Assembly (NCBI GenBank): GCA_032821775.1
Contig: JAVLRN010000001.1
Span: 1,550,001 to 1,614,000 of the forward strand
Length of the DNA stretch: 64,000 nt
Direction of reading: 5' to 3'
Source of the DNA: Sanguinoderma infundibulare
Lineage: Eukaryota > Basidiomycota > Agaricomycetes > Polyporales > Polyporaceae
Shown here: positions 45,901 through 55,425 of the stretch, in pieces
How positions within the stretch are numbered: the stretch's first letter is position 1
Layout of the letters: every line of letters starts with the position of its first letter
Translations under genes and position numbers: made by a program
The notes under the pieces: model-generated
Database searches by the model: none
What the model saw: only the letters and a program-made list of their open reading frames with translations
Told to the model about the DNA's origin: nothing

Positions 45901-47653
45901 GAAACGCAACGATGATCCAATGCGCAACATCCCGATGGCCGCCGCGAACGGCTTCGTGAGCGTGGGCGAACTGTTGGTCAAGAACGGCGCGACACTCAAG
46001 AAGAAGGCAGAGAGACTGACATCGGTGGATTTGGAGCGTGCAGTCAAGGACGACTCGGATGATGACGACATCGAGGCTGGTCTCTTCGCGCCCCGAAGAG
46101 TCGAGTTGACGTCTGCGCAGGAGACATCGAAGAGCAAAGGGAAGAGGAAGGCTCTTGCTCGCAGTGCGACGGTCGCCGGTTCAAGCAAGAAAGCTTCCGC
46201 GCCGAAGAAGAAAGGCGCGAAGCAGACAACATTGACGCAGCTGGACCCCACTCTCAGCGACGATACGGACGATGAAGCCATCGAGCGCGGGCTGCTATTG
46301 CCCGCGAAACCCCTCTACCGCGAACGCAGGTCGGTTTCTAGAACGTCCACTTCCCCACCAGCTTTCCGATCCGCGAAAGCTGTCCTTCAGCGGTCCAGCT
46401 CTCCCGAGATACCTTTGAACCAGTCCGTCATCGACATCACCAGTACTCCCGATTCTGACGCTCCGCTTACTCGTTCCGCTGCCGCGATGTTGGATTCCTC
46501 GCCCGAACGGCCCTTGAAAAGGGTTCATCGCAGGGTCGTGGATTCCTCTCCAGAACGCCCTCTGCAGTCCACTGTACGGAGTACCAGTGGAAAGAGGTCA
46601 CAGAGCCGAGAATCGTCTAAGACCCTAGAACGTTCCGCCTCACCGTCCTCTCGTAGCGTCTCCGTTGAGCAACCGGCTCCGGGAGACAACAGCATGGCGT
46701 GGTTGATCGAAGACGACGAAGATCCAGAAATCCCTGAGCTTTCTGGTGCAGCTGCACGACCGAAGGCCTCCTCTCGAGCTAGCTCTGACGAGCCTCTGTT
46801 CTTCGAGTCGTCTCCCACTCGTCAGACGTCGCCGCTTCAGCCACCCTCCGATGACGATCCCGAATTCATCGACGAGCTCCCTGTAGTCCCATCCCCTCGT
46901 CGTTCAAGTAGTAGCCCTATCGAATCACCGAAGAGGCCAGGACCCACTCACAAGACAAACATGGGGCCTCCGGCGCTCCCCTCTCGAATCGTCCCCGCCT
47001 CCCCAACCTTCTCCGATGGCTTGCTGCCCCCGGCTTCGTTTCCCATCCGCCCGTTGGGCAAACAGGCGCGAAAGCGGGCGGCACCGGACGTGGAGCTCCA
47101 GTCTTCTCCCCTCGCCCCGCCTCCCGCTTCTCAACGACGCCTGAAACACGACCGTCCGAAGACCCCTCCCCCTCCACCGCCCGTCCAGGCGGCCCAGCCG
47201 CCGAAGAAGAAACGGAAGTTCAAAGATACCGCAGACGCGCAACGACACAATCCCTGGATCGACGTCGAAGCAACGCATTCCGGCGACGACATGAGCGTCG
47301 GCGGCTCTTCCGAGGCCGATCACGACCATATCGTCCCCGACAGCGACGACCTTGGGTTCCTCGAGGAGCCGGCCGAGACACAGATGTCCCAATCCTACGA
47401 CCAAAGCGCCGTCTACCGTCGGAGTCTCATGACTCAGGCTCCAGGGGGTGGTGGACCCCTCTTTGCGAACAGGCCGGTCGGACGGGGACGGGTGGCGTTC
47501 GGGTCGAACCGCGAACCGTCGAGGTATCGGCGTGCAGTCACAAGTTCCCCGGCGATTCCAGATGACGAGGACGAGTATGAGTTTGACAGCTTCATTGTTG
47601 ACGATGAGGACGTAGAGATTTCGTTTACGAATGCGCCTTCGAGCGACCTGTGA
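42962..47653 (+). CDS. MPH1: FANCM/MPH1 DNA helicase
   Basis: 3'-5' branch-migrating DNA helicase that unwinds D-loops and remodels stalled forks. Exons 42962-43665, 43729-43732, 43784-43964, 44018-44175, 44229-44328, 44383-44669, 44726-44905, 44967-45374, 45432-45560, 45614-47653 give 1396 aa. An acidic N terminus ([12 protein letters not shown]) precedes the motor: Q-type [19 protein letters not shown], Walker [64 protein letters not shown], then helicase C with [19 protein letters not shown] and [20 protein letters not shown]. About 600 residues of disordered Ser/Pro-rich tail follow; no ERCC4 nuclease domain is seen. Exon 2 is only 4 nt. The exon 8 donor may be six bases later. Confidence 0.93.
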
Positions 47654-47915
47654 CATACGGACGAGAGTTAAAGGGACTACATGTGCTGTATGCTTATTAT
47701 GCGTATATATGATATAGCAAAGCAATTCTTCGAGGGACGATCTTGGTCGATTTTTCATGGATGTTGGGGAGCATGGACGGTGAGAGCAATGACATACCAA
47801 AAAATGAACAAGGAATGACGAGAGTGGGATTCGAACCCACGCCCTTTCGGACCAGATTGCCCACGCTGACGCGGGTGCCTTAGTCTGGCGCCTTAGACCG
47901 CTCGGCCATCTCGCC
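47605..47915 (+). repeat. Inverted duplication, left arm (MPH1 3' end plus tRNA-Leu)
   Basis: This segment, containing the last MPH1 codons, its 3' UTR and tRNA-Leu, is similar in reverse complement to about 52238-52563. Matches are strongest in the tRNA exons (identical) and in the MPH1 C-terminal codons (only a few differences in about 47 nt). Shared blocks such as CCCCAACATCC and ATACAGCAC run through the spacer. Confidence 0.8.
47816..47915 (-). tRNA. tRNA-Leu (anticodon AAG) with intron
   Basis: Cloverleaf on the minus strand, 5' end at 47915. Acceptor GGCGAGA pairs with TCTCGTC (one G-T pair). Box A-like TGGCCGAGCGG and box B GGTTCGAATCC are present. The anticodon stem CCAGA/TCTGG encloses CT-AAG-G, so the anticodon is AAG (Leu, CUN). 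An intron of about 20 nt follows the base 3' of the anticodon. The long variable arm is as expected for Leu. A T6 run just downstream (about 47800) fits Pol III termination. It is the inverted partner of the gene at 52238. Confidence 0.95.
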
Positions 47916-48086
47916 TTGACACTTTCCTTTCACTTGAAATATATGGAGATTATACGGTCTGTAAAACGGCATGAAGTTGCTGAGAAATATGTACGTAGTC
48001 ACGGTGTACATACCAACCACGCTACCCCCGTGCAAGTAAAACGTCTATAGATGATGAAGAATGAAAACAGATAGATTAGCAGATCT

Positions 48087-49385
48087 TCATTTTGACAGGA
48101 ATTGCCACACTTTCGATGCGACATCCGCCATCGTGTCTTTCCACTCTTTCCCTCCGGGGTCTGGAGTCCCATTTGAACCGTTCGGGCTATAGAGTGCATA
48201 CGGAACTCCCCGATCCCCGCCATGGCTCACGCCGGGTACGAGGGGAAGTTCGCCGAGCACACCCACCCCGTAACGGTCAGCCGTAGCTCGGAAGGACGCC
48301 GGAGAGCCAAACAGTTCGTGCGGTGTCGAACACGACGAACAGATGAAATGAGACTCGTTTAACAATAGACCAACAATCTGCAATACGTTAATACCCTCTG
48401 TACCTTTTCGTGAGACCACGGTCACATACCGGCACAGATATCTTCTGGAACATCGACACACCCTTCCGGACATCTGTCAGGGCGACATCCTGAGGCGTGG
48501 AAACGATCACAGCACCTAAACAATGCACGGTCATATTCCGAATCACCAGCTGCGATCCAGGCGGCGCTCACCATCCACGTTGACCAGCTGGCCGAGCGTC
48601 AAGGGCACGTCACCGGTCCCTGGAGGCATGTCGATGACGAGCGCATCGAGTTCAGCCCCGCTCCCCGGGTCGCGCCAGTCTACATCAAAGAGCAGTTGCT
48701 GGACGGCCTTCTGCACCATCAGTCCGCGCCATACAACGGCGGTATCTGCAGAAGAATCCGTTCCCGGCGCCTTAGGTAACAGGAACCCCATAGACATGCA
48801 TGGGAGGCCGTGATTGACGATGGGCACAATCGCTCCGGCTGGGAGTTGCGTACGTGTTGAGGACGATGCGGCTAAACGGAGTAATGGAATGCCGACCTTC
48901 GGTTAGCTCGGGTTCTTCCACCTTTTCGAGAGCCATGAGTTTTGGAATGGAGGGCCCGAAGATGTCGAGGTCGAGCACGCCGACGCGTGGCCTTGGTCGT
49001 GGTGCATGTTCAGAATTCAGGGCGAGCGAGAACGCAAGGTTTACTGCATTTAAAGGCATGATATGAGGTCACTATTACACGTCGAAGACGACAAGCGCAC
49101 TGACCGGCGATGGTGCTCTTGCCTACACCACCCTTGCCGCTAGCGACGGCGAGCACTTTCTTGACGTAGGGCAACGATCGTTTCTGTATCGGACCGCCTT
49201 TGCGCGGCATTTGGGGAGGGGGCCCGGGTCGTCTTGGAAGGCCCTACATGGGTCAGAGCGCAACGTGGCGAGAAAGGCCAAGCGAGGCTCACCAGCGGAT
49301 TTTCATGCCTCAGAGATGAAGACAACGAGAAGGATCGTTGTGGAGTCCATTTCAGGACTGTAGTCCGTCTACGTAGGGCCAACAT
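48087..49385 (-). CDS. IND1: IND1/NUBPL mitochondrial Fe-S assembly factor for complex I
   Basis: P-loop NTPase that delivers 4Fe-4S clusters to respiratory complex I. Exons 49385-49293, 49243-49105, 49043-48897, 48838-48572, 48515-48430, 48377-48087 give 340 aa. The presequence (MLALRRRTTVLKWTPQRSFS) leads to the IND1-typical HENPLGLPRR motif. Deviant Walker A is VASGKGGVGKSTIAV, then LDLDIFGPSIPKLM, CMSMGFLLPK, VVWRGLMVQKAVQQLL, IDMPPGTGDVPLTL and VIVSTPQDVALTD. The bridging-cluster CxxC is CSSC (ESHFICSSCSTPHELFG). Presence implies a functional complex I. Confidence 0.94.
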
Positions 49386-50199
49386 CGAACGAGTGGGTCT
49401 TGTAACTTGCTCAAGTCGTTGGACCAAGTGGTCAAGGTGACGGCATGACGTGACGTCGGGAACTTGAGCTCGATCCTTGATGGGCGTCTTGGCTAAATCA
49501 GGCAACCACACAACCACTCGTATCCGACCTTGTCAAACGGTGCCTTCTGCATTGCTCTCTGGACGCCGCAAGTTCAAACAACAAGGAACCCTACGCACTG
49601 CTGTGCGGTATGTGACAGATTGATTATCCGTCAGGCACAGCTGACCTGGACCAGGGCGTCATGGGGCGTCATATAGCTGCGAATGGTGAACCGCCGCCCT
49701 GATGGGTTGTCCCTGAGACGGGGGTGGCAGCAGCCTATTTATTCGGCGAGTAAGGTCAGTCACAATGACAGCCGTCGAAGTCTTCTTACGACAGCGAATC
49801 AGGCTCCAGTGGTTTACTCGGGCTTTGCGCTTGGACCCAACCCAAGGGCCTCGAGGCAAATTACGGTGGTTCAATCAGCTTCTGCGCAGGCCAAGCACAC
49901 GCGTGCAGGTGGGGCCGACTGGCGATGAGACGCGCCTTATGCGTACTTAGATTATAGCGTCGCCAAGGAGATTCCGAAGGTCGGCAACGACGGCCGGCCG
50001 AGGGCGGCGGATCGGTGCCTTCCTGCCAAGTATTGCCCTCGAGGCGCCCACCTCAAAGGCCGAGGTTATTAGAGCTTTCTCACCTTCCTTCCCTCCTCCC
50101 ATCACAGCAGTCCTTACGGCGCCCTCGACGACTCAGCGGCCACAGTCCGTCCTCACCGCGACCACACTCGTTACTTTGCTCCCAGTTTTGTCTAAAGCC
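49386..50199. other. Intergenic, divergent spacer IND1 / LysM gene
   Basis: 814 bp with no supported gene; several short open frames with no domain. It includes a pyrimidine-rich stretch just before the LysM gene start (about 50080-50190). Confidence 0.5.
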
Positions 50200-50923
50200 A
50201 TGTTCTCCCGCTCTGTCGTCGCTGCTCTCGTCACTGCTTCCTTCGTCGCCAGTACGTGTCATCATTTGTCGCCCAGCTTCGAGTACTGAATGACGTGGTG
50301 TCCGCAGCTGCCTTCGCGGCATCGTGCACTCGCTCATACACCGTCAAGGAGGGTGACTGGTGCGATACCATCTCGGCCGCGAACAATGTCTCCACGTATG
50401 TCCCCGTCTTTACTTTCGCATCGTTCGTGAATGTTCATGTTCCGCGTTATAGCTACCAGCTCGCTGCTGTGAACCCGGGGATTGACGACCTCTGCCACAA
50501 CCTCGAGGTTGGGCAGACCCTCTGCCTCGGCACGACCGGTGAAGATTGCACCAACACTCACGTCGTCGAGGCCAACGACTCGTGCGATCTTCTCTACGGC
50601 ACCTTCGGCCTCAACGCGACCGTCCTTTACCACAACAACCCTCAGATCGACGCTTCGTGCGACAATCTCTACGTTGGCGAGGTATGTCGGAGCCTGACTG
50701 CGCCCTCGTCCACGTATCTCTGGTTTTAACAGTCTTCGCGATATAGGTCCTTTGCGTCGCAAACACCCCTCTCGCGCCCGCTCCCCCCGCTGGTCTCGTG
50801 ACGGCTGCCCCAACCGGCCAGGCTCCTGCTACGAGCAAGACATCTCAGCCCACCTCGAGCAGTGAAGCTCCCGCTCCCACGGAGACTAGTGAAGAAGACC
50901 TCCCTTACTGCGACGAGCTCTAA
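50200..50923 (+). CDS. Secreted LysM-domain protein
   Basis: Small secreted chitin-binding-type protein. Exons 50200-50251, 50308-50395, 50453-50681, 50747-50923 give 181 aa. The signal peptide MFSRSVVAALVTASFVATAFA ends near AASC. LysM 1: SYTVKEGDWCDTISAANNVS, YQLAAVNPGIDD, GQTLCLG. LysM 2: HVVEANDSCDLLYGTFGLNA, YHNNPQIDASCDNLYVGE, VLCVA. Regularly spaced Cys residues suggest disulfides, as in fungal LysM effectors. The tail is Thr/Ser/Pro/Ala-rich and ends acidic, without an obvious GPI signal. A role in shielding chitin or binding bacterial peptidoglycan is known for relatives; here it is inferred. Confidence 0.9.
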
Positions 50924-51352
50924 GTGACTTTCGCTAGTCATTTACATTTAAGGAGTTCGTTCGTGGCGACACTACATCTACTACCCTCACCCTCGCTCTT
51001 GAGGGGTATCAACTAGTCTTCTATTCCACATTTTTGTTTGTTTTGTCGTCACCCCTGCATACCCGCACGACTCTGTGCATTCGTACTTCCTCCGTAGATA
51101 GCTCAGGTGGACTATCGGTTGGCTGTGCGTGTCATATCCAATGTTCAACATCGCTTGGGTCCAGAGGGCCCCTGGAAGTCGAAATTATTGGTTGTGGAAG
51201 AGATAGATACGTAAAATAATACACGTTGTGATCTCAAACCTTCTCAAACTGCAACGAGAGCATGAAACGACTGAGAGCTATATACACGGAAATTATGTGA
51301 GGCAACGATGAGTGTATGCTAAGTATAGTACGAGTCCCTTCGTGGGCGGATG
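50924..51352. other. Intergenic, convergent spacer LysM / PSF1
   Basis: 429 bp between two convergent stops, T-rich on the + strand near 51020-51080. No gene seen. Confidence 0.5.
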
Positions 51353-52129
51353 CTATGATTCCTCCAAGTATCCCTGCACGATGAGATGCTCGATATCCGA
51401 CCTTCGCACCAGAAAGCGATGTCCTCGCTTGAAATCGATTGCCCCCAACTCTGTATGGACGATCCCACAGTCCCGCACGACGCGTACATGCACCTGCAAG
51501 TCCTTGGGGGGATGGGAGATCGGTGCGAACAGATCCACATCTTCCGTCAATCCGTGACCCGCCCCCGCGCCAGAGGCCGAGGAAAACGCGTCGGTGCGCA
51601 GCGTAAGGAGCGACGCAGCGTACGATCGCAGGAAGTCGACCTCGTGCGGAGAGAGCTTGGAGCGGATGTCCTGCGGCGCGGAGGACGCAACGCCGCTTTG
51701 CGCCGCATTGGCATCTGCCGCCGCTTGGGCGGGAGCCAAGGAGAGAAGGAGGGGCAGCGCACCGCCAACAGACCAATACAGGTCCTTCAGGAATTCGATC
51801 CGGTGGTGGTGGTACGCGAGCAGACAGCGCTTGTTCCGGAGGATGGCCGTCTGGTACAGCAGGATGGTGGGCATGTATGCGTTCTCGCCCTTTTCGTTGC
51901 GTGGCCGATCTCCCAACGTGGCGTCTGGATCCGCATCGGGGTCGGCTGGGTCCTGGACGGCCGAGTGGGTCAGAGCGGCTTCGAGGGCAGCCTCGAGGTC
52001 GCGTTGCTCGCGGATGATGGAGCGGACGAGGACGTCGTTGTATTTGAGGAGGGTGTTTGTGGCTGTGGATCGTCGGGACTCGGTGACGAGCTGGGTCGCG
52101 AGGTCGCCGTATTGGCTGGCGTTGTTCAT
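51353..52129 (-). CDS. PSF1: GINS complex subunit PSF1
   Basis: Subunit of the GINS tetramer, part of the CMG replicative helicase. It appears to be a single exon, 258 aa, unusual in this intron-rich window. The A-domain is YGDLATQLVTESRRSTAT, ILRNKRCLLAYHHHRIEFLK and KLSPHEVDFLRSYAASL; an Ala-rich loop lies at about residues 125-155. The C-terminal B-domain, essential for CMG function, is present: DLQVHVRVVRDCGIVHTELG and FLVRRSDIEHLIVQGYLEE. The start MNNASQYGDLA is chosen because the family begins M-Y-G-D-L; the frame remains open to 52189. Only about 110 bp separate it from the tRNA-Leu gene on the other strand. Confidence 0.92.
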   Translation of the reverse strand: MNNASQYGDLATQLVTESRRSTATNTLLKYNDVLVRSIIREQRDLEAALEAALTHSAVQDPADPDADPDATLGDRPRNEKGENAYMPTILLYQTAILRNKRCLLAYHHHRIEFLKDLYWSVGGALPLLLSLAPAQAAADANAAQSGVASSAPQDIRSKLSPHEVDFLRSYAASLLTLRTDAFSSASGAGAGHGLTEDVDLFAPISHPPKDLQVHVRVVRDCGIVHTELGAIDFKRGHRFLVRRSDIEHLIVQGYLEES

Positions 52130-52237
52130 CGCCGAGGAGAAGCGGAGTAATAACAAGTGAGCGCGGGATACTGGGAGGATGCTCACCACACACGTTCGCC
52201 CGCCATTTGCATAGATATTACGTAAACCCTTTCATAA

Positions 52238-52336
52238 GGCGAGATGGCCGAGCGGTCTAAGGCGCCAGACTAAGGAAACATCTGATCCTGGGAAATCTGG
52301 TCCGAAAGGGCGTGGGTTCGAATCCCACTCTCGTCA
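52238..52336 (+). tRNA. tRNA-Leu (anticodon AAG) with intron, second copy
   Basis: Exon bases are identical to the tRNA-Leu at 47816-47915: acceptor GGCGAGA/TCTCGTC, box A TGGCCGAGCGG, anticodon loop CT-AAG-G, box B GGTTCGAATCC. The intron (about 19 nt, starting AAACATCTGATCC) differs completely from the first copy. A long T-run (about 52341-52358) follows as Pol III terminator. Confidence 0.95.
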
Positions 52337-52714
52337 TTCCTTTTTCCTTTTTTTTTGGTATGTTATGGCTCTTGCAACGCTTTTCTGCCTCCCCAACGTT
52401 CCCCAACATCCGTGAAATATTGACCAGAATAGCCTCTTGAAAAAGTTTTTTATTTAGCATATACACGTATAATAACTATACAGCACGTATAGCCCCTTTG
52501 ACTCTTGTCCGTACGTCACAGATCGCTCGAAGGAGCATTCGTAAACGAAATCTCTGCGTCCTCACGACGGTTTACGACGTTCTGGTCGTAGAATTGGAAT
52601 GACTCAATTGCTACATATTATAGCTAGGAATATCCATCCACCTATCGTAATATGAAACTGACAACCCTAACCGACAAACGAACTTCTGCACATCGTCATC
52701 TTTAACAGAGACAT
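52337..52714. other. Spacer after second tRNA-Leu
   Basis: 378 bp consisting mainly of the right arm of the inverted duplication, then AT-rich 3' flank of the RBR gene with a partial ACCCTAACC telomere-like motif near 52665. Confidence 0.5.
52516..52563 (-). pseudogene. MPH1 3'-end fragment in the inverted duplication
   Basis: Reads on the minus strand as [15 protein letters not shown] and stop. The genuine MPH1 end is [15 protein letters not shown], one residue different. There is no upstream helicase sequence, so this is a duplicated gene tail, not a gene. Confidence 0.8.
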
Positions 52715-54394
52715 TCATATCACCTGTAGTCGCTGAACGACTCCCGCCGCAGCGTTGTGACGGACAAGCGCAGGACGCTCGATCTCAGGCGGCGTGTCTG
52801 GAACGTCCTCGAAGCGCGGGCAGCTGCATGTTTTCCACGTCTTCGCGCACAGGTAGCAGAACTCCTTCCGGCACCGGCACGTCATGTGGTAGCACCCCAC
52901 CGTGAGCTCCACGAGGTGCTGGCATGATGGGCACCGCTGCCAGCCCTGTGCCTGGCCGAGCTCGAGCACAGCGTCGTCCGAATGGTCCTTGCATGCCTCG
53001 CCTGGGTGCGCGGCGTACTTGCAGCTCCCGCATGTGCGCGCGTTGCAGGAAGGGGAGGTGCAAGTTCTGGGGATGGGCGCTGTTGACGCCCCACCTAGGA
53101 ACGCGGAGCATGTAGGGACGTGACAGTAGACGCGATCCTTGATGCTGAACTCTCGGCTCTTGCGCTGGTAGAGCTCCTTCAGGGACGTGTCGAGGAATGC
53201 TTCGACGTCCGTGAGCTCGATCGGCTCTTGGCAGCACTTCGGGGGGAAAAGGGCCTCGTCACGGGTCGCGTTCTCGAACATGACACGGAGGCAGGCGGCG
53301 TCGACGACGTGCCCGCACGGCGCGTATATAATGCTCCCTGCGATCTCGTCTCCGCAGACCATGCAGGACGGGAGAGTCTCAGGTTCCGCCGTGATGTAGC
53401 GTTCAAGAGAAGGGGCACGATGAGGCAGGAGCGGGAAATCGTCTTCAATAAATGCAGCAGCAAAGGGAGATGGAGGCATGGAAGGCATATCCGGAGACCC
53501 GGGCCTAAAACGCGAGCCAAGGTGACTTTCTTCACATTGACTGCCATGAATGATCAGGGTACATACCTGCTCATTGTCTCGTATACTTGTTCCTCGTACG
53601 GTTCATACTCTCCTACTCGGGACGGCTCGTATTCTCCTACCTCGGACGGTTCATATTCTTCTTCTTCGGACGGTTCATATTCTTCTTCTTCGTACGGTTC
53701 TGTGACAGATAAAGAGATTCTGTCTGGAGACCGTGCGATCCGGGGATAGTGGTCAACAGGGGAAGAAGCCACGGACGACTCGGCACCATCATACTCTTCA
53801 GGACTTGACGCTCGAGCAGGAAGTGACTGCACAGGAGAGATTGGCTGCCACGCCGAGCCGGAAGATGAGCCGGAGCGGGTTGGACTGAACAAGGTATCAC
53901 GTTAATCGGGCGGCAAATGTATCGCTTGCCAAAGCATACCTGCGTCCTCTCTGTATGTCCAGTCCAGGCCCGGGTATATTGTGGCGTTGGTTTGATGATG
54001 AGGCGTGGGAGTGCTGCAGCTGGGACGAAGCTCTACAATGAATCTTATCAGCCGTTTCGAAAAGAAAGGAAGGTGCATTTGGGTTGTACCTATTCTTGCC
54101 ACGGTTCCGAGGAGGAGGTCTGGGAGGCGGTTCTCTGCCCTCGGAGAGGGCAATGGCCATGAGGTGGTCGTATTGGGCTGTCTCCTCAATTTCCATCAGC
54201 TCATCCAAAAGCTCCTCGCTCACGATGCCGTCAGCGAGGTGATCTTTGGTGACGTTCAGTAGACCCTCGGCTTCCTCGGCAAATAACACCAGCGCAAGGT
54301 CATCGTCGGTTATGTTGGCGTTTATGGAGGAGTTCCTCCGCTTGGATAGGACGTCGTCGATATCGTCTACACTCATGATGGATATCAACTCCAT
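52715..54394 (-). CDS. RBR (RING-IBR-RING) E3 ubiquitin ligase with Glu/Tyr-rich repeat
   Basis: Second RBR ligase of the window, unlike the RNF14 type. Exons 54394-54090, 54032-53940, 53884-53567, 53504-52715 give 501 aa. The N-terminal region (MSVDDIDDVLSKRR; EELLDELMEIEETAQYDHLM) is helical and acidic. Next comes a Ser-rich stretch with a tandem 8-residue repeat (EEEEYEPS). RING1 is CMVCGDEIAGSIIYAPCGHV with AACLRVMF and the C-terminal zinc pair KCC. The IBR is VPTCSAFLGG...CNARTCGSCKYAAHPGEAC. RING2 is CPSCQHLVELTVGCYHMTC, with the catalytic Cys in VGC, then CRKEFCYLCAKTWKTCSCP. The start is uncertain: 54394 or 54376, with the frame open further upstream. Intron 54089-54033 is stop-free, 57 nt. 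Confidence 0.87.
53581..53700. repeat. Coding minisatellite, 24-bp units, in the RBR gene
   Basis: About 4.7 units of 24 bp encode, on the minus strand, EEEEYEPS, EEEEYEPS, EVGEYEPS, RVGEYEPY, EEQVYE. Period and frame agree, so copy-number change would not shift the frame. Confidence 0.85.
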
Positions 54395-55425
54395 GAGTGC
54401 CGACAGGCCATCCCGAGGCGGGTGGGACGGAGTTCGTCCAGGAGATGGTGACAACCTACGAAGGTTGGGGGACAAACTGGTGTATGCAAGAGAAGTATTA
54501 GCGATGAGCATGGAGGTTAGAAGGTTAGGGGGTATGGGGAAGAAGTTGGCGGTTAGTAGAAAGCTCGCAGACGCATTTATATATGTAGGGCGTACTTGGG
54601 TGCTGCGTAAGATCGCATGTTGGTCTAGAAAGCTGCGAAGAAGAGTAAATGGATCGCTAAGTTGGCTGTACAAATGTTCTCGAACCTTGTGGTTTCGTCA
54701 TCGATCGAGGGCTCAGTGCTACGGTAGCCCGTGTCCACGAGGACAACTTACATTGATATATACAACAGCATCATCCAGTATGTGCATGCGGATGGGCGGA
54801 GAATACCTACACTGGTTGCTCGCCGGAAAGCCTGGCGGAAGACAGGTGGTTGGAAATGAAAATCTCACCGTGGTTGCCTCCTGCGGTCGGAAATGATCGC
54901 TCCGCAGTCCGCACTATAAGGCTCAGATGGTCTGTTCAATGTACTTCTTCCTCATGTAGTGGGGATCTGTAGAGGGGATCGTCAGCGAGGGCACCGCCAG
55001 AATTGAAGAGGAGCTTCTGTCACGCTCGGGCCGAAGGACTATAGCGTAACGTCACGAACATCCCTTGTGACGTGGCGGTGCGGGCCCGCCTGACCTTTTG
55101 TGGAAGACGGCGATACGCAGCGCACTGTTCTCACCCCTCTCTACCAACCCGGGGCTGAGACATGCTCGACCTCCGCGACACGCAGAAACATCTCATCATC
55201 CAGCACCGTTGTTCGGCCAGCGGACCGCTGTGTCTAGGCTAGATCACGCCGCCCTTCGCGTCTCTTCTGCCGAACTGCAGCGACGTGCAGCACCCGTCAC
55301 CCACCGCCGTCATCTGACTGCTCGTACGTACAAGTACTGACGCTCTTCTCCCGCTTCCATCACATCCGCCCTCGCGCTCTATTAAACCCACGCTCTCTCA
55401 CTCCAGCGGCCCCCTCGTGCTCACC
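54395..55425. other. Intergenic, divergent spacer RBR / alpha-galactosidase
   Basis: About 1 kb. The minus-strand frame stays open to 54673 beyond the chosen RBR start but looks non-coding (AT-rich, TATATAT near 54576). No other gene seen. The 3' part is the promoter of the secreted glycosidase. Confidence 0.45.

Larger units (their letters stand above)
52238..52563 (-). repeat. Inverted duplication, right arm
   Basis: Reverse-complement counterpart of about 47605-47915. It contains tRNA-Leu and its 3' flank, then a fragment matching the end of MPH1. Similarity fades after about 52563. Confidence 0.8.

Noticed and set aside
54395..54673. Longer N terminus for the RBR ligase
   Set aside because: The frame is open but AT-rich with a TATA-like run; it looks like promoter or 5' UTR.
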